In this document: positions 43,801-52,450 of the stretch, one piece after another
Layout of the letters: each line of letters opens with the position of its first letter
How positions within the stretch are numbered: position 1 is the stretch's first letter
NCBI RefSeq assembly: GCF_030811215.1
Contig: NZ_JAUSQM010000001.1
Span: 3,162,001-3,226,000, forward strand
DNA length: 64,000 bases
Reading direction: 5' to 3'
Origin: Nocardioides massiliensis
Lineage (GTDB): Bacteria; Actinomycetota; Actinomycetes; Propionibacteriales; Nocardioidaceae
Made by a program: the position numbers and the translations under genes
Notes under the pieces: model-generated
The model's input: the letters and a program-made list of their open reading frames with translations, nothing else
What the model was told of the DNA's origin: nothing
Database searches by the model: none

Positions 43801-44237
43801 GTGTCGCCGGCGATCCCGAGACCGCGCAGCACGAGCTGGCAGAACTGGTGGGTGGTGACGATCGTCGCGGCGTCGAAGCCGCCCAGGGCGGCACGCACGC
43901 GAGCACGTCGGCGCGCGCGCTCCGGTTGGTCGACGTCGACGAGCAGGCGCAGCAGGTCGCTCGGCTCGTCGGGCAGCTCACCGGCGAGCGCCCGGTCGAG
44001 CTCGACCAGCTGCTCACGGACGCGGTCGCGTAGCTCCTGGCTGGCGGCCCGGCCGAAGGTGACGACCAGCATCTCGTCGAGTGTGGCGACGCCCTCCGCG
44101 ACGTAGCGGGCGACCAGCGCGCCGATGGTCCAGGTCTTGCCGGTGCCGGCACTGGCCTCGAGCAGGGTGGTGCCGCCCTCGGGCGGCAGGGGTCCGGTGA
44201 CAGCGAACGGTGTCACCTCGGGAGCAGGAGTCGTCAC
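40866..44237 (-). CDS. recB: Exodeoxyribonuclease V subunit beta RecB
   Basis: 1,123 residues: UvrD-like 3'-5' helicase joined to a nuclease domain. Walker A LLEASAGTGKTWTIGAL (about 25-41), motif II LVDEFQDTDPVQW, GDPKQAIYAFRGGD, HGSKGLEYPIVYL and YVALTRARSQ are all visible. The C-terminal nuclease motif is FLVVDYKTNWLG with the Asp and Lys of the RecB family. It resects double-strand breaks with RecC and RecD. The start is the GTG at 44237, overlapping the recC stop (GTGA); the frame open to 44276 runs into recC. Confidence 0.95.
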   Translation of the reverse strand: MTTPAPEVTPFAVTGPLPPEGGTTLLEASAGTGKTWTIGALVARYVAEGVATLDEMLVVTFGRAASQELRDRVREQLVELDRALAGELPDEPSDLLRLLVDVDQPERARRRARVRAALGGFDAATIVTTHQFCQLVLRGLGIAGDTDPEARLVEDLSELRGEVVDDLYLRLHAGQDVPQLTYDEAVVLGREATEDPQAVLEPTDAPAESPAGVRVAFAEAVRAELERRKRRLGVLSYDDLLSQLADALDAADSPARVRMRQRWSIVLVDEFQDTDPVQWQVLDRAFTGHATMVLIGDPKQAIYAFRGGDVTTYLQATTTVARHQTLATNWRSDPDLVRGLDVVLRGAALGDERITVREVSSARGHARISGAGAPLRLRAVRPGAVRRGKGEADRVRAHVVDDLVRDVAALLASDARVDDRPVRPADIAVLARTNAALQAIHEALAVRGIPAVVAGGGSVFATPAGAEWLSLLEALEQPHRSVRVRAAAPTAFVGATPAEIDAGGDELTDRIAGRLRGWADLLAGRGVAAVMEAAAADGLTQRVLARPGGERHLTDLRHLAEVLHGVGVEEGLGLVALLGWLREQRADDRLEVAAERTRRLDSDSAAVQLATIHGSKGLEYPIVYLPQLWDRWVGTPPVPRFHTADGRRARDVGGKVAGNARRADHEAAHAREESAESLRLLYVALTRARSQVVAWWAPTWGNTAASPLHRMLFGRLPGWAQVPDEQPLGDEHAIARALDGWQAAGGFAWEWADPVDPPPLVPEQSVPTLAVRRFDRGVDVRWRRTSYSALSAVVDHTTPGVGSEPETTPRTDEPDEPQPAPTEAEADAPRATRSPMADLPVGATFGSLVHAVLEVADPDAADLETELHTHLDEQLVQWPVDVDRQLMVAALLAVMTSPLGPLAPGLTLRDIGLRDRLRELDFELPLAGGDGPRGRVTTSPVRLGDLAPLLRAHLPADDPVLPYAEQLADPLLAEQELRGYLTGSVDVVMRVPGPDDAPRFLVVDYKTNWLGGRPAEPGRPAQLHAEDYRPSALAAAMGGSDYPLQALLYAVVLHRYLRWRLRGYDPQTHLGGVLYLYLRGMCGPETPVLDGGPCGVFSWQPPVALVRAVSDLLDGHAPEALHE

Positions 44238-47200
44238 AGTGCCCCCGTTCGTGCGGCCGCGAGCAAGGGGGTCCACAGGCGCAGCGCGAGCTGGCCCAGG
44301 CGGGAGTCCTCACCAGGGAACCACCACTCGTCGTCGCGCGGCGCGATCGCACGCAGCTCATCGAGCGTCAGCTGGCCGCCGAAGGCCCGCTGGTGGTGGA
44401 CGTCGCGGTCCTCCTGCACGAAGCCGTCCTCGGCGAACCGCGGGGTCTCCCACGCACTGCGCGCCTTCTCCCACACGTCCTTGGTCGGCACGCCGCGCAT
44501 CTCCGCGTCGCGCTCCTCGGCGTAGGCCGCCGCGGTCTTCAGCGGCAGCGGGAGCGGCTCGCACGTGCCGCGGTCGAAGAGGTCGACGAGCTCGTGCAGC
44601 CAGAGCTCGGCCTGGTGGTCGAGCGGACCGAGGAGGGTCTGGCTCACCTGGCTGCGGGGACCGCGACCGATGGCCGCCGCCGTCCAGTGCTGGTCGGGTA
44701 GCCCGACGGTCAGCGCCAGCAGGTCGACCCAGGACTGCACGCGTGGGCGCGGACCCAGGCGGGAGTAGGTGACGGTCGCGCGGCGATGCCCGCGCAGGCC
44801 CTCGACCGTGCCGCGCAGCCGACGACCGCCCCCGAGGTCGATGTCGACGTCGACGCTGCGAGGCGGGACGTCGAGCAGCGGAGCGACCGCGGTGTGGAGC
44901 GGGCGCACGTTCTTGAGCACCTCCTCGAGCGCTCGCACCCCGGCCGGTCCCGGTGGCAGCACGCCGCGCAGCTGCTCGGCGAGCATGGCCTCGTGCGGGG
45001 TACCCCCACTGAAGACAGTGCGCATGAGGCGTTCGCCCACGTCCCACTTCTGGAGAGCGTTGAGCGCGAGCGGGATGCCGACCGGCAGCTCCTCGGCCTC
45101 GAGCGGCGCGGCGACGTCGAGCCGGCGCCGCAGGAACCACCGCACCGGGTTGCCGACGAACTCACGCAGCTCGGCGAGGGAGACGTCGGCAGGGGGCAAC
45201 GGCGGCAGCGGCTCGGGGAGCAGGGGCGTGCGGACGAGGATCGCGGGCCGCGTCACCCGCGCGTGGCGGGCTGCCTGTGCACCGGCGAGAGCGGTCGGGT
45301 CGAACGAGAACGGCTCGGGAGCGAAGTTGCGCTCGTCGAAGGGCTGCAGGGGGTGGCGGCGTACGACGTGGTCACGCAGCCGGGTCGCCGGGTCGGGCGC
45401 GGTGGCCGTGAGATCGAGCGCGTCGAGGACCTCGCCCAGGGGCACCGCGGGGGGCCGGGCCGTGCCGGTGTGCTCGTTGGCGCCGGTGTAGGTGATGACC
45501 AGGTGCTCGCGGGCGGCGAGCACCGCGTCGAGCAGGAGCTGGCGGTCCTCGCTGCGGATGTCGCGCTCCCCGGTGACGGGGGTACGGGCGAGCACGTCGT
45601 CGCCGTCGACCGTCTCCAGGCGCGGGAACACGCCGTCGTCGAGCCCGAGCAGGCAGACGACGCGGTGCGGGACCGAGCGCATCGGCACCATCGAGCAGAC
45701 GGTCAGAGTGCCGGTGCGGAAGCTCGACCGGGTGGGCCGGCCGGCGAGCAACCGACGCAGAAGGCTGCGCACGTCGGCGACGAGCAGCCGCTGCTCCCCA
45801 CCGGCTGCGGCGACCCGAGCGAGCTCGCGGTCGAGCTGGGAGCGCTGCCAGGCGTCGTCGCGGGCGACGTCGGCGAGCGCGTGCACGGTCGAGCCGAGCG
45901 CGTCGATCCAGTCGTCGACCGACGCCCCGTCGGCGACGCGGCGCACGAACCCGGCGAGCCGGTCCACGACCTCGGCGAGCCGGCCGGCCAGGTCGATGCG
46001 GGTGCCCTCGACGTCGTCGAGCGGCAGCGCCGGCCCGAGATGGCGCCCGCCCTCGTCGGCCATCGCGACACCGAGCAGGATCCGGTCGAGACCCGCGCGC
46101 CAGGAGTTCTCCCGCAGGTCGAGCCCGTAGCCGTGGCGGTGCTCGGCGTCGAGACCCCACCGGATCGACGCCTGCCGCACCCAGGAGGCGAGCTGTGCGA
46201 GGTCGTCCTCGTCGAAGCCGAAGCGACGGCGCACGGGCTCGCGTGCGACCAGGTCGAGCACCTGCGCCGCGGTCACGCGTGCGCCGGCCAGGTCGACCAG
46301 CGCGACGGCGAGCGACAGCAGCGGGTTGGTGCTGAGCAGCGCCCGATCGGCCAGCCGGACGCGCAGACCGTGGGCGGGGTGCAGGTCGGGCTCCGGGACG
46401 TCGGTGGCCCCCGCCAACCCGAACGCCGCGTGGATCAGCGGCGCGACCTGCTCGACGTCGGGGCACAGCACGATCACGTCGCGCGGCTCGAGCTCCGGGT
46501 CGTCGGCGAGCAGGCCGAGCAGCACCTCGCGCAGCACCTCGACCTGACGGGCCAGACCGTGACAGGCGTGCACCTGGATGCTGCGGTCGTCGGGGCGCAC
46601 GCGCCGGGCGGCGCGCTTGGCGGCGCTCGGGACCCGGTCTCCGCGCAGATCGTCGTGGAGCCACCCGAGGAGGGAGTCGCCCGCCCCGGTCGAGTCGGCG
46701 GCAGCCGGCGGAGTGCGGTCCTCGGCTCCCAGGGCACCGAGGGTGCGCTGGAGCTCGCGGGCGTCGCGGCCGAGCGCCTCCAGCAGGGGGTGCTCGGCGC
46801 TCGGGGACGGGACGTCCGCCCGGGGCACGGGTCCGCGCGTCGCGTCGGCGGCGAGCCGCTCCCAGAGCGGGCCGGAGGCCTGCGGGAGCCAGAGATGGAC
46901 GTCGCGCTGCTCCCCCAGCGCCGCGAGCAGCGCGGCGTCGGTGCGGGTGATGCGGGTGTGGCCGAACAGCGACAGCCGCGGTGGCAGGTCGAGCTCGAGG
47001 GTGCCCGCGCGCAGCGCCTCCACGGCCCCCGCGACCCGTTCCGGCGGGGTCGGCAGACCGGACTCGGCGCGCACCCGTGCCGCCACCCGCCGCCACAGCT
47101 CCGCCTGCCAGGCCAGGTCGGGGTCGAGCGCGGAGCCGAGACCGTCCTCGGCACGGCCGGCGTCCCACGCCGTGACCAGCTCGGGGCGCTGGGCGGCGTA

Positions 47201-47656
47201 CGCAGCGAAGAGCCCGGCGACCCGGCGGGCGACGGCGTAGCGACGCTGACGGCGCAGCGCCATCGCCGCCGACTCCTCGGGACCGCCGGTGAGACCGAGA
47301 TGGGCGGCGATCGTGGCGCACCAGTCCTGGCCGGCGCACTCCTCGAGCACGTCGAGGACCTGCCAGACCAACCGGTCGGGCGACCACGGGTCGTCACGGT
47401 CGCGGTCGAGCAGCAGCGAGATCAGCGACCCCGGCGACAGCATCCGCACGCCGGCGCACACGCCGTCGTCTGCGCCGGGGCGCGTGCCGGCACCGAGTCG
47501 GTGGGCCAGGGTCTGCGCCAACCAGCGCTCGACACCGCGCGCCGGGACCACCACCAGCTCCTGGACGAACGGGTCCTCCAGGGGCTGCGCGAGCAGCGCG
47601 CCGAGACCGGAGGCGAGGTCGTCGACCCGGTCGGCGCGGTGGAGGATCAGCGTCAC
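44234..47656 (-). CDS. recC: Exodeoxyribonuclease V subunit gamma RecC
   Basis: 1,140 residues. The N-terminal start LILHRADRVDDLASGLGALL and VVPARGVERWLAQTLAHRLG are typical RecC. HACHGLARQVEVLREVLLGLL, PRDVIVLCPDVE and FCLLGLDDGVFPR-type VVCLLGLDDGVFPRLE follow. No catalytic helicase or nuclease residues are expected; RecC splits the duplex and reads Chi. The start is the GTG at 47656; the ORF is open to 47722 but that stretch contains a tandem repeat and no similarity. It is divergent from the DedA-like gene and heads the recC-recB-recD operon. Confidence 0.94.
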   Translation of the reverse strand: MTLILHRADRVDDLASGLGALLAQPLEDPFVQELVVVPARGVERWLAQTLAHRLGAGTRPGADDGVCAGVRMLSPGSLISLLLDRDRDDPWSPDRLVWQVLDVLEECAGQDWCATIAAHLGLTGGPEESAAMALRRQRRYAVARRVAGLFAAYAAQRPELVTAWDAGRAEDGLGSALDPDLAWQAELWRRVAARVRAESGLPTPPERVAGAVEALRAGTLELDLPPRLSLFGHTRITRTDAALLAALGEQRDVHLWLPQASGPLWERLAADATRGPVPRADVPSPSAEHPLLEALGRDARELQRTLGALGAEDRTPPAAADSTGAGDSLLGWLHDDLRGDRVPSAAKRAARRVRPDDRSIQVHACHGLARQVEVLREVLLGLLADDPELEPRDVIVLCPDVEQVAPLIHAAFGLAGATDVPEPDLHPAHGLRVRLADRALLSTNPLLSLAVALVDLAGARVTAAQVLDLVAREPVRRRFGFDEDDLAQLASWVRQASIRWGLDAEHRHGYGLDLRENSWRAGLDRILLGVAMADEGGRHLGPALPLDDVEGTRIDLAGRLAEVVDRLAGFVRRVADGASVDDWIDALGSTVHALADVARDDAWQRSQLDRELARVAAAGGEQRLLVADVRSLLRRLLAGRPTRSSFRTGTLTVCSMVPMRSVPHRVVCLLGLDDGVFPRLETVDGDDVLARTPVTGERDIRSEDRQLLLDAVLAAREHLVITYTGANEHTGTARPPAVPLGEVLDALDLTATAPDPATRLRDHVVRRHPLQPFDERNFAPEPFSFDPTALAGAQAARHARVTRPAILVRTPLLPEPLPPLPPADVSLAELREFVGNPVRWFLRRRLDVAAPLEAEELPVGIPLALNALQKWDVGERLMRTVFSGGTPHEAMLAEQLRGVLPPGPAGVRALEEVLKNVRPLHTAVAPLLDVPPRSVDVDIDLGGGRRLRGTVEGLRGHRRATVTYSRLGPRPRVQSWVDLLALTVGLPDQHWTAAAIGRGPRSQVSQTLLGPLDHQAELWLHELVDLFDRGTCEPLPLPLKTAAAYAEERDAEMRGVPTKDVWEKARSAWETPRFAEDGFVQEDRDVHHQRAFGGQLTLDELRAIAPRDDEWWFPGEDSRLGQLALRLWTPLLAAARTGAL

Positions 47657-47682
47657 GGCGGCAGCCTCGCACGTGGCGCCGA

Positions 47683-47721
47683 CACCCGCGACACAGCACC
47701 CGCGACACAGCACCCGCGACA
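47683..47721. repeat. 14-base tandem repeat in the recC-dedA gap
   Basis: CACCCGCGACACAG occurs twice in full (47683-47696, 47697-47710) and then for 11 bases (47711-47721). It fills most of the 83-base divergent promoter region, so copy number could affect promoter spacing. Confidence 0.8.
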
Positions 47722-47739
47722 ACCCGGAAGAATGGGTGC

Positions 47740-48219
47740 ATGACCGACGGATGGCCGGTGGCGCTCGCGTTCGCCTTCCTGACCGTCCTCGGATTCTGCC
47801 GCGCCGGGGCGACGTACCTCATCGGGCGCGGTGTCCGGCACTGGGGTTCACGGCGTCGGGCGAGCAGCGAGCAGTCGCGCACGCCCTCTCCGACCCTGCA
47901 GTACGCCGAACGCCTCGTGCGCCGGCTGGGACCGGTCGCGGTGCCGCTGAGCTTCCTGACGGTCGGGCTGCAGACGGCGATCCACCTGACCGCCGGGGCG
48001 CTGCGGATGCCGGGCCGCTACTACGTCCCTGCGCTCGCGGTGGGTGCGCTCATCTGGGCCACGCTCTACACCACCGTCGGCCTGGCGGTGCTGCACACCG
48101 TCTGGGGTCGGGTGGACCGCTGGGTCCTCGTGAGCGCTGTGGCGGCCGTGGTCGTGGTGGTCGTCGTCAACCTCGTGCTGCGGCGCCGCCGCGACCGGCT
48201 CGCCGGACGGGCAGACTGA
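47740..48219 (+). CDS. DedA/SNARE-associated-like membrane protein
   Basis: 159 residues with an N-terminal hydrophobic helix, a basic loop (RHWGSRRRASSEQSR), then the re-entrant-loop-like FLTVGLQTAIHLTAGALRMPGRYYVPALAVGAL and a final strongly hydrophobic helix followed by RRRRDR. The GxRxP-type segment and LTAGxLRMPxxxF block resemble the DedA/SNARE-associated family of lipid-handling proteins, but it is shorter than most. It probably moves or scrambles phospholipids or undecaprenyl phosphate. It is 5 bases before the RelZ-like gene on the same strand, forming an operon. Confidence 0.8.
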   Translation: MTDGWPVALAFAFLTVLGFCRAGATYLIGRGVRHWGSRRRASSEQSRTPSPTLQYAERLVRRLGPVAVPLSFLTVGLQTAIHLTAGALRMPGRYYVPALAVGALIWATLYTTVGLAVLHTVWGRVDRWVLVSAVAAVVVVVVVNLVLRRRRDRLAGRAD

Positions 48220-48224
48220 GGCGC

Positions 48225-50003
48225 GTGAGCCACCCGACTCCCCCGCCGTACTTCATCGGCCTCGACCTGGCCTGGGGCACCACCCGCCCCACCGGCATCG
48301 CCGTGCTCGACGAGAGCGGCCGGCTCGTCCACGTCTCGGCGGCAGTCGGCGACGACGCGATCACGGCCGCGCTCGCGCCGTACGTCGAGGGCCCGTGCGT
48401 GGTCGCGGTCGACGCGCCTCTGGTCGTCACGAACCCCGACGGCAACCGGCCCGCGGAGGCGGCGCTCAACCGCGACTTCCGCGCCTTCGACGCCGGCGCC
48501 CACCCGGTCAACCGCGGCCGTCCGGAGTTCGACCCGCCCCGCGGCGGGACGCTCGCCGCGCGGCTCGGGCTCGACATCGACCCGGCATCCGCAGCGCCGC
48601 GCCGGGCGATCGAGGTCTACCCGCACCCCGCGACGGTCGCGCTGTTCCGGCTCGACCGCACGATCAAGTACAAGCACAAGACCGGGCGCTCCTTCACGCT
48701 CCTGCAGGCGGAGCTGCTGCGACTGATCGGTCTGATGGAGGGGCTCGCGACCGCCGACCCGCCGCTGGTCCTCGACGACAGGGGTGGCGACGACAGCGGC
48801 TGGGACGACCTGCGTGCGGCAGTGGAGGACGCCGGACGCAAGAGCGAGCTGCGCCGCATCGAGGACCAGGTCGACGCTGTCCTGTGTGCCTACGTCGCGC
48901 TGTTCGCCACCCGACGGCCGGACGCCGTGACGACGTACGGCGACGCGACCACCGGCGCGATCGTGACCCCGACGCTCCCCGTCGATCTCCTCCCGGCCTC
49001 GCGGTCGGCGCGGGAGAGCGCGCCCGACCCGGTCGCACCCGTGTCCGCGGCACTGCGCGGCTTCGTCGACGCGCTCCCCCGCATCCGGGAGGCGACCGAC
49101 GCGATGGCTGCGGCCATCACCGGGCTGCTCGACGACGCAGGCGTCAACTACCTGACCGTGAGCGGACGCGCGAAGTCGCTGACGTCCTTCGCCGCCAAGG
49201 CCTCGCGCACCGTCGACGGGGTGCCGCTCTACGCCGACCCGCTCACCGAGATCACCGACCAGCTCGGGGTCCGGGTCGTCACTTACGTCACCGACGACGT
49301 GGACGCGGTGGTCGACCTGCTCGCCGAGCACCACCGGATCCTCGACGACCGGGACCTCGGGCTCGAGACTGCCAGCGAGGGGCGGTTCGGATACTCGTCA
49401 CGGCACCTGCTGCTGGCGCTCCCCGATGTCGCTCCCTATACCGACGTGCCGTGCGGCGCCGCGTCGGTGCAGGTGCGCACGGTGCTGCAGCACGCGTGGG
49501 CGGAGTTCGAGCACGACATCCGCTACAAGGGCACGGTGCCCGAGGCGGACGCGCCCGACCTGGACCGGCGCTTCACGCTCGCCGCCGGCCTCATCGAGCT
49601 CGCCGACAAGGAGTTCTCCGCGATCCGTGAACGGATCCAGTCGAGCGTCGGCGACAGCGACACCGACACCGACCCCAACGACCCGCGGATCAGCGGGCAG
49701 GAGCTGGCGACCTTCCTCACGAGCCGCTACCCCGACGCCGGCTGGTCCCGCTCGGACCACTACGACTGGATGGCCCGGCTGCTGCTGGAGCTCGGGGTGA
49801 CGTCCCTCGACGAGCTCGCCGTGCTGCTCGAGACGGTCGACCACGCAGCGCTCGACGTACGCCTGGGCTACAAGCACCCCTCGCGCGCCGTACGCCGGCT
49901 CGACGACGCGCTGCTGGCGTTGTTCGGGGAGCAGTACGTCGGGCTCAGCGGCAACGGGGACCGCCGCGACCTTCTGCGGGAGCGGCACGCCCGGATCACG
50001 TGA
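48225..50003 (+). CDS. relZ: DUF429 (RNase HII-like)-(p)ppGpp synthetase fusion, RelZ-like
   Basis: 592 residues from the GTG at 48225. Residues 8-240 form a DUF429 RNase H-like domain: FIGLDLAWG (D14), VAVDAPLVV (D63), AIEVYPHPA, and EDQVDAVLCAYVAL with a terminal Asp. Residues about 295-470 form a RelA/SpoT synthetase: SGRAKSLTSFAAK, EITDQLGVRVVTYV, FGYSSRHLLL, VQVRTVLQHAWAEFEHDIRYK. The same fusion is known as RelZ (MS_RHII-RSD) in Mycobacterium smegmatis, which couples RNase HII activity to (p)ppGpp/pGpp synthesis. No hydrolase (HD) or TGS domain. Operon with DedA-like; neighbour of recCBD. Confidence 0.88.
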   Translation: MSHPTPPPYFIGLDLAWGTTRPTGIAVLDESGRLVHVSAAVGDDAITAALAPYVEGPCVVAVDAPLVVTNPDGNRPAEAALNRDFRAFDAGAHPVNRGRPEFDPPRGGTLAARLGLDIDPASAAPRRAIEVYPHPATVALFRLDRTIKYKHKTGRSFTLLQAELLRLIGLMEGLATADPPLVLDDRGGDDSGWDDLRAAVEDAGRKSELRRIEDQVDAVLCAYVALFATRRPDAVTTYGDATTGAIVTPTLPVDLLPASRSARESAPDPVAPVSAALRGFVDALPRIREATDAMAAAITGLLDDAGVNYLTVSGRAKSLTSFAAKASRTVDGVPLYADPLTEITDQLGVRVVTYVTDDVDAVVDLLAEHHRILDDRDLGLETASEGRFGYSSRHLLLALPDVAPYTDVPCGAASVQVRTVLQHAWAEFEHDIRYKGTVPEADAPDLDRRFTLAAGLIELADKEFSAIRERIQSSVGDSDTDTDPNDPRISGQELATFLTSRYPDAGWSRSDHYDWMARLLLELGVTSLDELAVLLETVDHAALDVRLGYKHPSRAVRRLDDALLALFGEQYVGLSGNGDRRDLLRERHARIT

Positions 50004-50042
50004 CCGCCGTCACCGCCCGGGTGGTCCGTCGTTGGGCCTGAC

Positions 50043-52391
50043 GTGCCTGGCTCCCGCTCGCTCGCCCCGTCCGCCGTCGCGCTCGCTGTCGTGCTCGTGG
50101 CCGCGCTGCTCGTCCCCCTCGGCGCCTCCTCGGCGACCGCCCGCCCGGTCTACGGGTCCGTGACGGGTGAGGTGCCCCGGGGTGGCGGGGTCGTGCGCAC
50201 GGAGGGGCCGATGCGCATCCGGGTGCTGTCCAACCGTCCGGACCTGATCTCCGGCGGCGACGCGCTGGTCGAGGTGGAGCTCCCCCGCGGCGTGCGCCCG
50301 CGCCAGGTCCGGGTCCGGGCCGGCAAGCGCAACGTCACGCAGCGCTTCGCCGTACGCCGCGACGGTCGCTACGTCGGCCTGGTCCGGGGGCTGCGGCTGG
50401 GGCGGACCGTCCTCACCGCGCGGGCTCCCGGGCACGCCGCGCGCCAGGTGGTTGTCAACCACCGCAGCGGGGGGCCGGTCTTCAGCGGACCGCAGACGCG
50501 CCACTACCGGTGTCAGGAGGGCGCCCGCACCGCCCGCTGCCACCAGCCAGCGACCTACAAGCTGCTCTACAAGTCGAGCAACCCGCTGCGGCTCGGGCTG
50601 CACCCCTACGACCGCAAGCGCCCCCCGCGCGACGTCGCCACCACGACCACCGACCGCGGCGTGCGGGTGCCCTTCATCGTCCGTCAGGAGGAGGGCTTCC
50701 AGAACCGCGACCGCTACACGATCCTCACGTTGTGGCAGCCCGGCAAGAAGTGGCGGCCGTGGGCGCCGCAGAAGCAGTGGAACCGCAAGCTGCTGGTGAC
50801 CCACGGCGGCGGGTGTGGAGCCTCGCACGGCCCGGACGAGCCGCCGCTGGCCGACTACGCCGGCACCTTCGACGCGATCCCGGTCTCGCCGGTGGAGAAC
50901 AGCTATGTCACCGCGCTGGGTCGCGGCTTCGCCGTCATGTCGGCGGCGCTGGCCAACACCGGACACAACTGCAACGCCGTGCTCAACGCGGAGGCCGTGA
51001 TGATGGCCAAGGAGCGCGTCGTCGAGCGGTACGGCGAACTGCGCTACACGATCGGCACGGGCTGCTCCGGCGGCTCGATCGCGCAGCAGACCACCGCCAA
51101 CGCCTACCCGGGGATCTACCAGGGCCTCATCACCACCTGCTCCTACCCCGACGTGCTGACGGCCGGCGCGCAGTTCGCCGACTACCACCTGCTGCGCCAG
51201 TACTTCGAGAGCCCGGCCCGGTGGCGTCCCGGCGTGGTCTGGCTGCCGCACCAGATGGCCGCAGTCGAGGGGCACCTGACCCACCTCAACGCGATCGTGG
51301 CGGACGAGGGTCTGTTCAAGTCGGCGCTCAACCCGCAGGACGACTGTCCCGGCACCGTCGCGACCGTCACGGGCGACCCGTCGACGCGCTACCACCCGAC
51401 GCGCAACCCGGGCGGCGTCCGCTGCTCCGTGCTGGACCTGATGATCAACCAGCTGGGGCCGCGTCCGAAGGCCACGTGGACGCCGGCGGAGAAGCGGGCA
51501 GGGCGCGGCTTCGGCGGCATTCCGTTCAGCAACACCGGGATCATGTACGGCTTGAACGCCCTGCGGTCGGGTCTCATCACCCCGGAGCACTTCCTCGACC
51601 TCAACGCCAAGATCGGTGGGCTCGACGTCGACTCCCAGCGCACGGACCGGCGCACGCGCGGCAACCGGGCGGCGATCCGGCGGGCCTACCGGACCGGGCT
51701 GATCAACGAGATGACCAACATGTCCGAGGTCGCGATCATCAACCACGGGGGGCCGGACCCGGGGCTGGCGCACGACTATGCGCACGCGTTCTGGGCGCAC
51801 GAGCGCCTCAAGCGTGCGCAGGGCCACACCGGCAACCGGGTGATGTGGTTCGGGGCGGTGCCGTTGATCGGCGACCTGACCTGGGCGCGCGAGGCGTTCG
51901 TGAAGATGGACGAGTGGCTCGAGGAGGTCGAGGCCGACCCCAACACGATCCCGCTCGCCCGCAAGATCGTGACCAACAAGCCGCGGGGACTGCGCGACCG
52001 GTGCGTGCTGCCGACCGGCGCGGCCGCGCTGTGCACACTGCCGTTGATGAACCTGGTCCAGACCAACCTGAGCACGCCGCGTCAGGAGGCCGGCGGACCG
52101 GTCGCCAACGACAACGTCGCCTGTCGCAAGCGGCCGCTGCGTCGTGGGGACGCGACCTTCCTGGGGTTGGGGCTCACCAGCGGCCAGTGGGACCGGTTGG
52201 GTGCGGTCTTCGCGGGCGGGGTGTGCGACTGGGGCAAACCGGGGGTCGGCCAGGGGCCGACCACGACGTGGCTGACCTACGCCGGCAAGCGTGGCGGGGC
52301 GGCGTACGGCGGACGGAAGCTGCCGCGGGCACGCAGCTGGGATGCGCGCGGTTGGTCCAGCGTGAACTTCGCCGAGGCCCTGCGTCGGTGA
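50043..52391 (+). CDS. Secreted DUF6351 family protein (alpha/beta-hydrolase-like)
   Basis: 782 residues from a GTG at 50043, with signal peptide (SAVALAVVLVAALLVPLGAS). An N-terminal strand-rich domain (about 40-140, ARPVYGSVTGEV...RGLRLGRTVLTAR) precedes a large catalytic-looking domain. RKLLVTHGGGCGASHG resembles an oxyanion-hole strand and IGTGCSGGSIAQQTTANAYPG is a GxSxG-like nucleophile elbow (Ser about 342). A late His (NHGGPDPGLAHDYAH) could complete a triad. Many cysteines may form disulphides. Such proteins are annotated DUF6351; hydrolase activity is inferred only. Confidence 0.85.
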   Translation: MPGSRSLAPSAVALAVVLVAALLVPLGASSATARPVYGSVTGEVPRGGGVVRTEGPMRIRVLSNRPDLISGGDALVEVELPRGVRPRQVRVRAGKRNVTQRFAVRRDGRYVGLVRGLRLGRTVLTARAPGHAARQVVVNHRSGGPVFSGPQTRHYRCQEGARTARCHQPATYKLLYKSSNPLRLGLHPYDRKRPPRDVATTTTDRGVRVPFIVRQEEGFQNRDRYTILTLWQPGKKWRPWAPQKQWNRKLLVTHGGGCGASHGPDEPPLADYAGTFDAIPVSPVENSYVTALGRGFAVMSAALANTGHNCNAVLNAEAVMMAKERVVERYGELRYTIGTGCSGGSIAQQTTANAYPGIYQGLITTCSYPDVLTAGAQFADYHLLRQYFESPARWRPGVVWLPHQMAAVEGHLTHLNAIVADEGLFKSALNPQDDCPGTVATVTGDPSTRYHPTRNPGGVRCSVLDLMINQLGPRPKATWTPAEKRAGRGFGGIPFSNTGIMYGLNALRSGLITPEHFLDLNAKIGGLDVDSQRTDRRTRGNRAAIRRAYRTGLINEMTNMSEVAIINHGGPDPGLAHDYAHAFWAHERLKRAQGHTGNRVMWFGAVPLIGDLTWAREAFVKMDEWLEEVEADPNTIPLARKIVTNKPRGLRDRCVLPTGAAALCTLPLMNLVQTNLSTPRQEAGGPVANDNVACRKRPLRRGDATFLGLGLTSGQWDRLGAVFAGGVCDWGKPGVGQGPTTTWLTYAGKRGGAAYGGRKLPRARSWDARGWSSVNFAEALRR

Positions 52392-52405
52392 GTGTGCGCG
52401 CCCGG

Positions 52406-52411
52406 TAGCGT
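52406..52411 (+). promoter_or_regulatory. -10 hexamer of the acidic-protein gene
   Basis: TAGCGT lies 39 bases before the ATG at 52451, which has CGGGAG about 8 bases upstream. This is a leadered arrangement, in contrast to the leaderless genes nearby. Confidence 0.4.
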
Positions 52412-52450
52412 CGGGCTGGTACCTGACCACAACCTTCGGGAGCACACGCG

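Noticed and set aside
44786-47743. 985-codon open frame on the plus strand opposite recC
   Set aside because: Shadow of recC from high GC bias; no domain, no promoter, and the antisense product is low-complexity.
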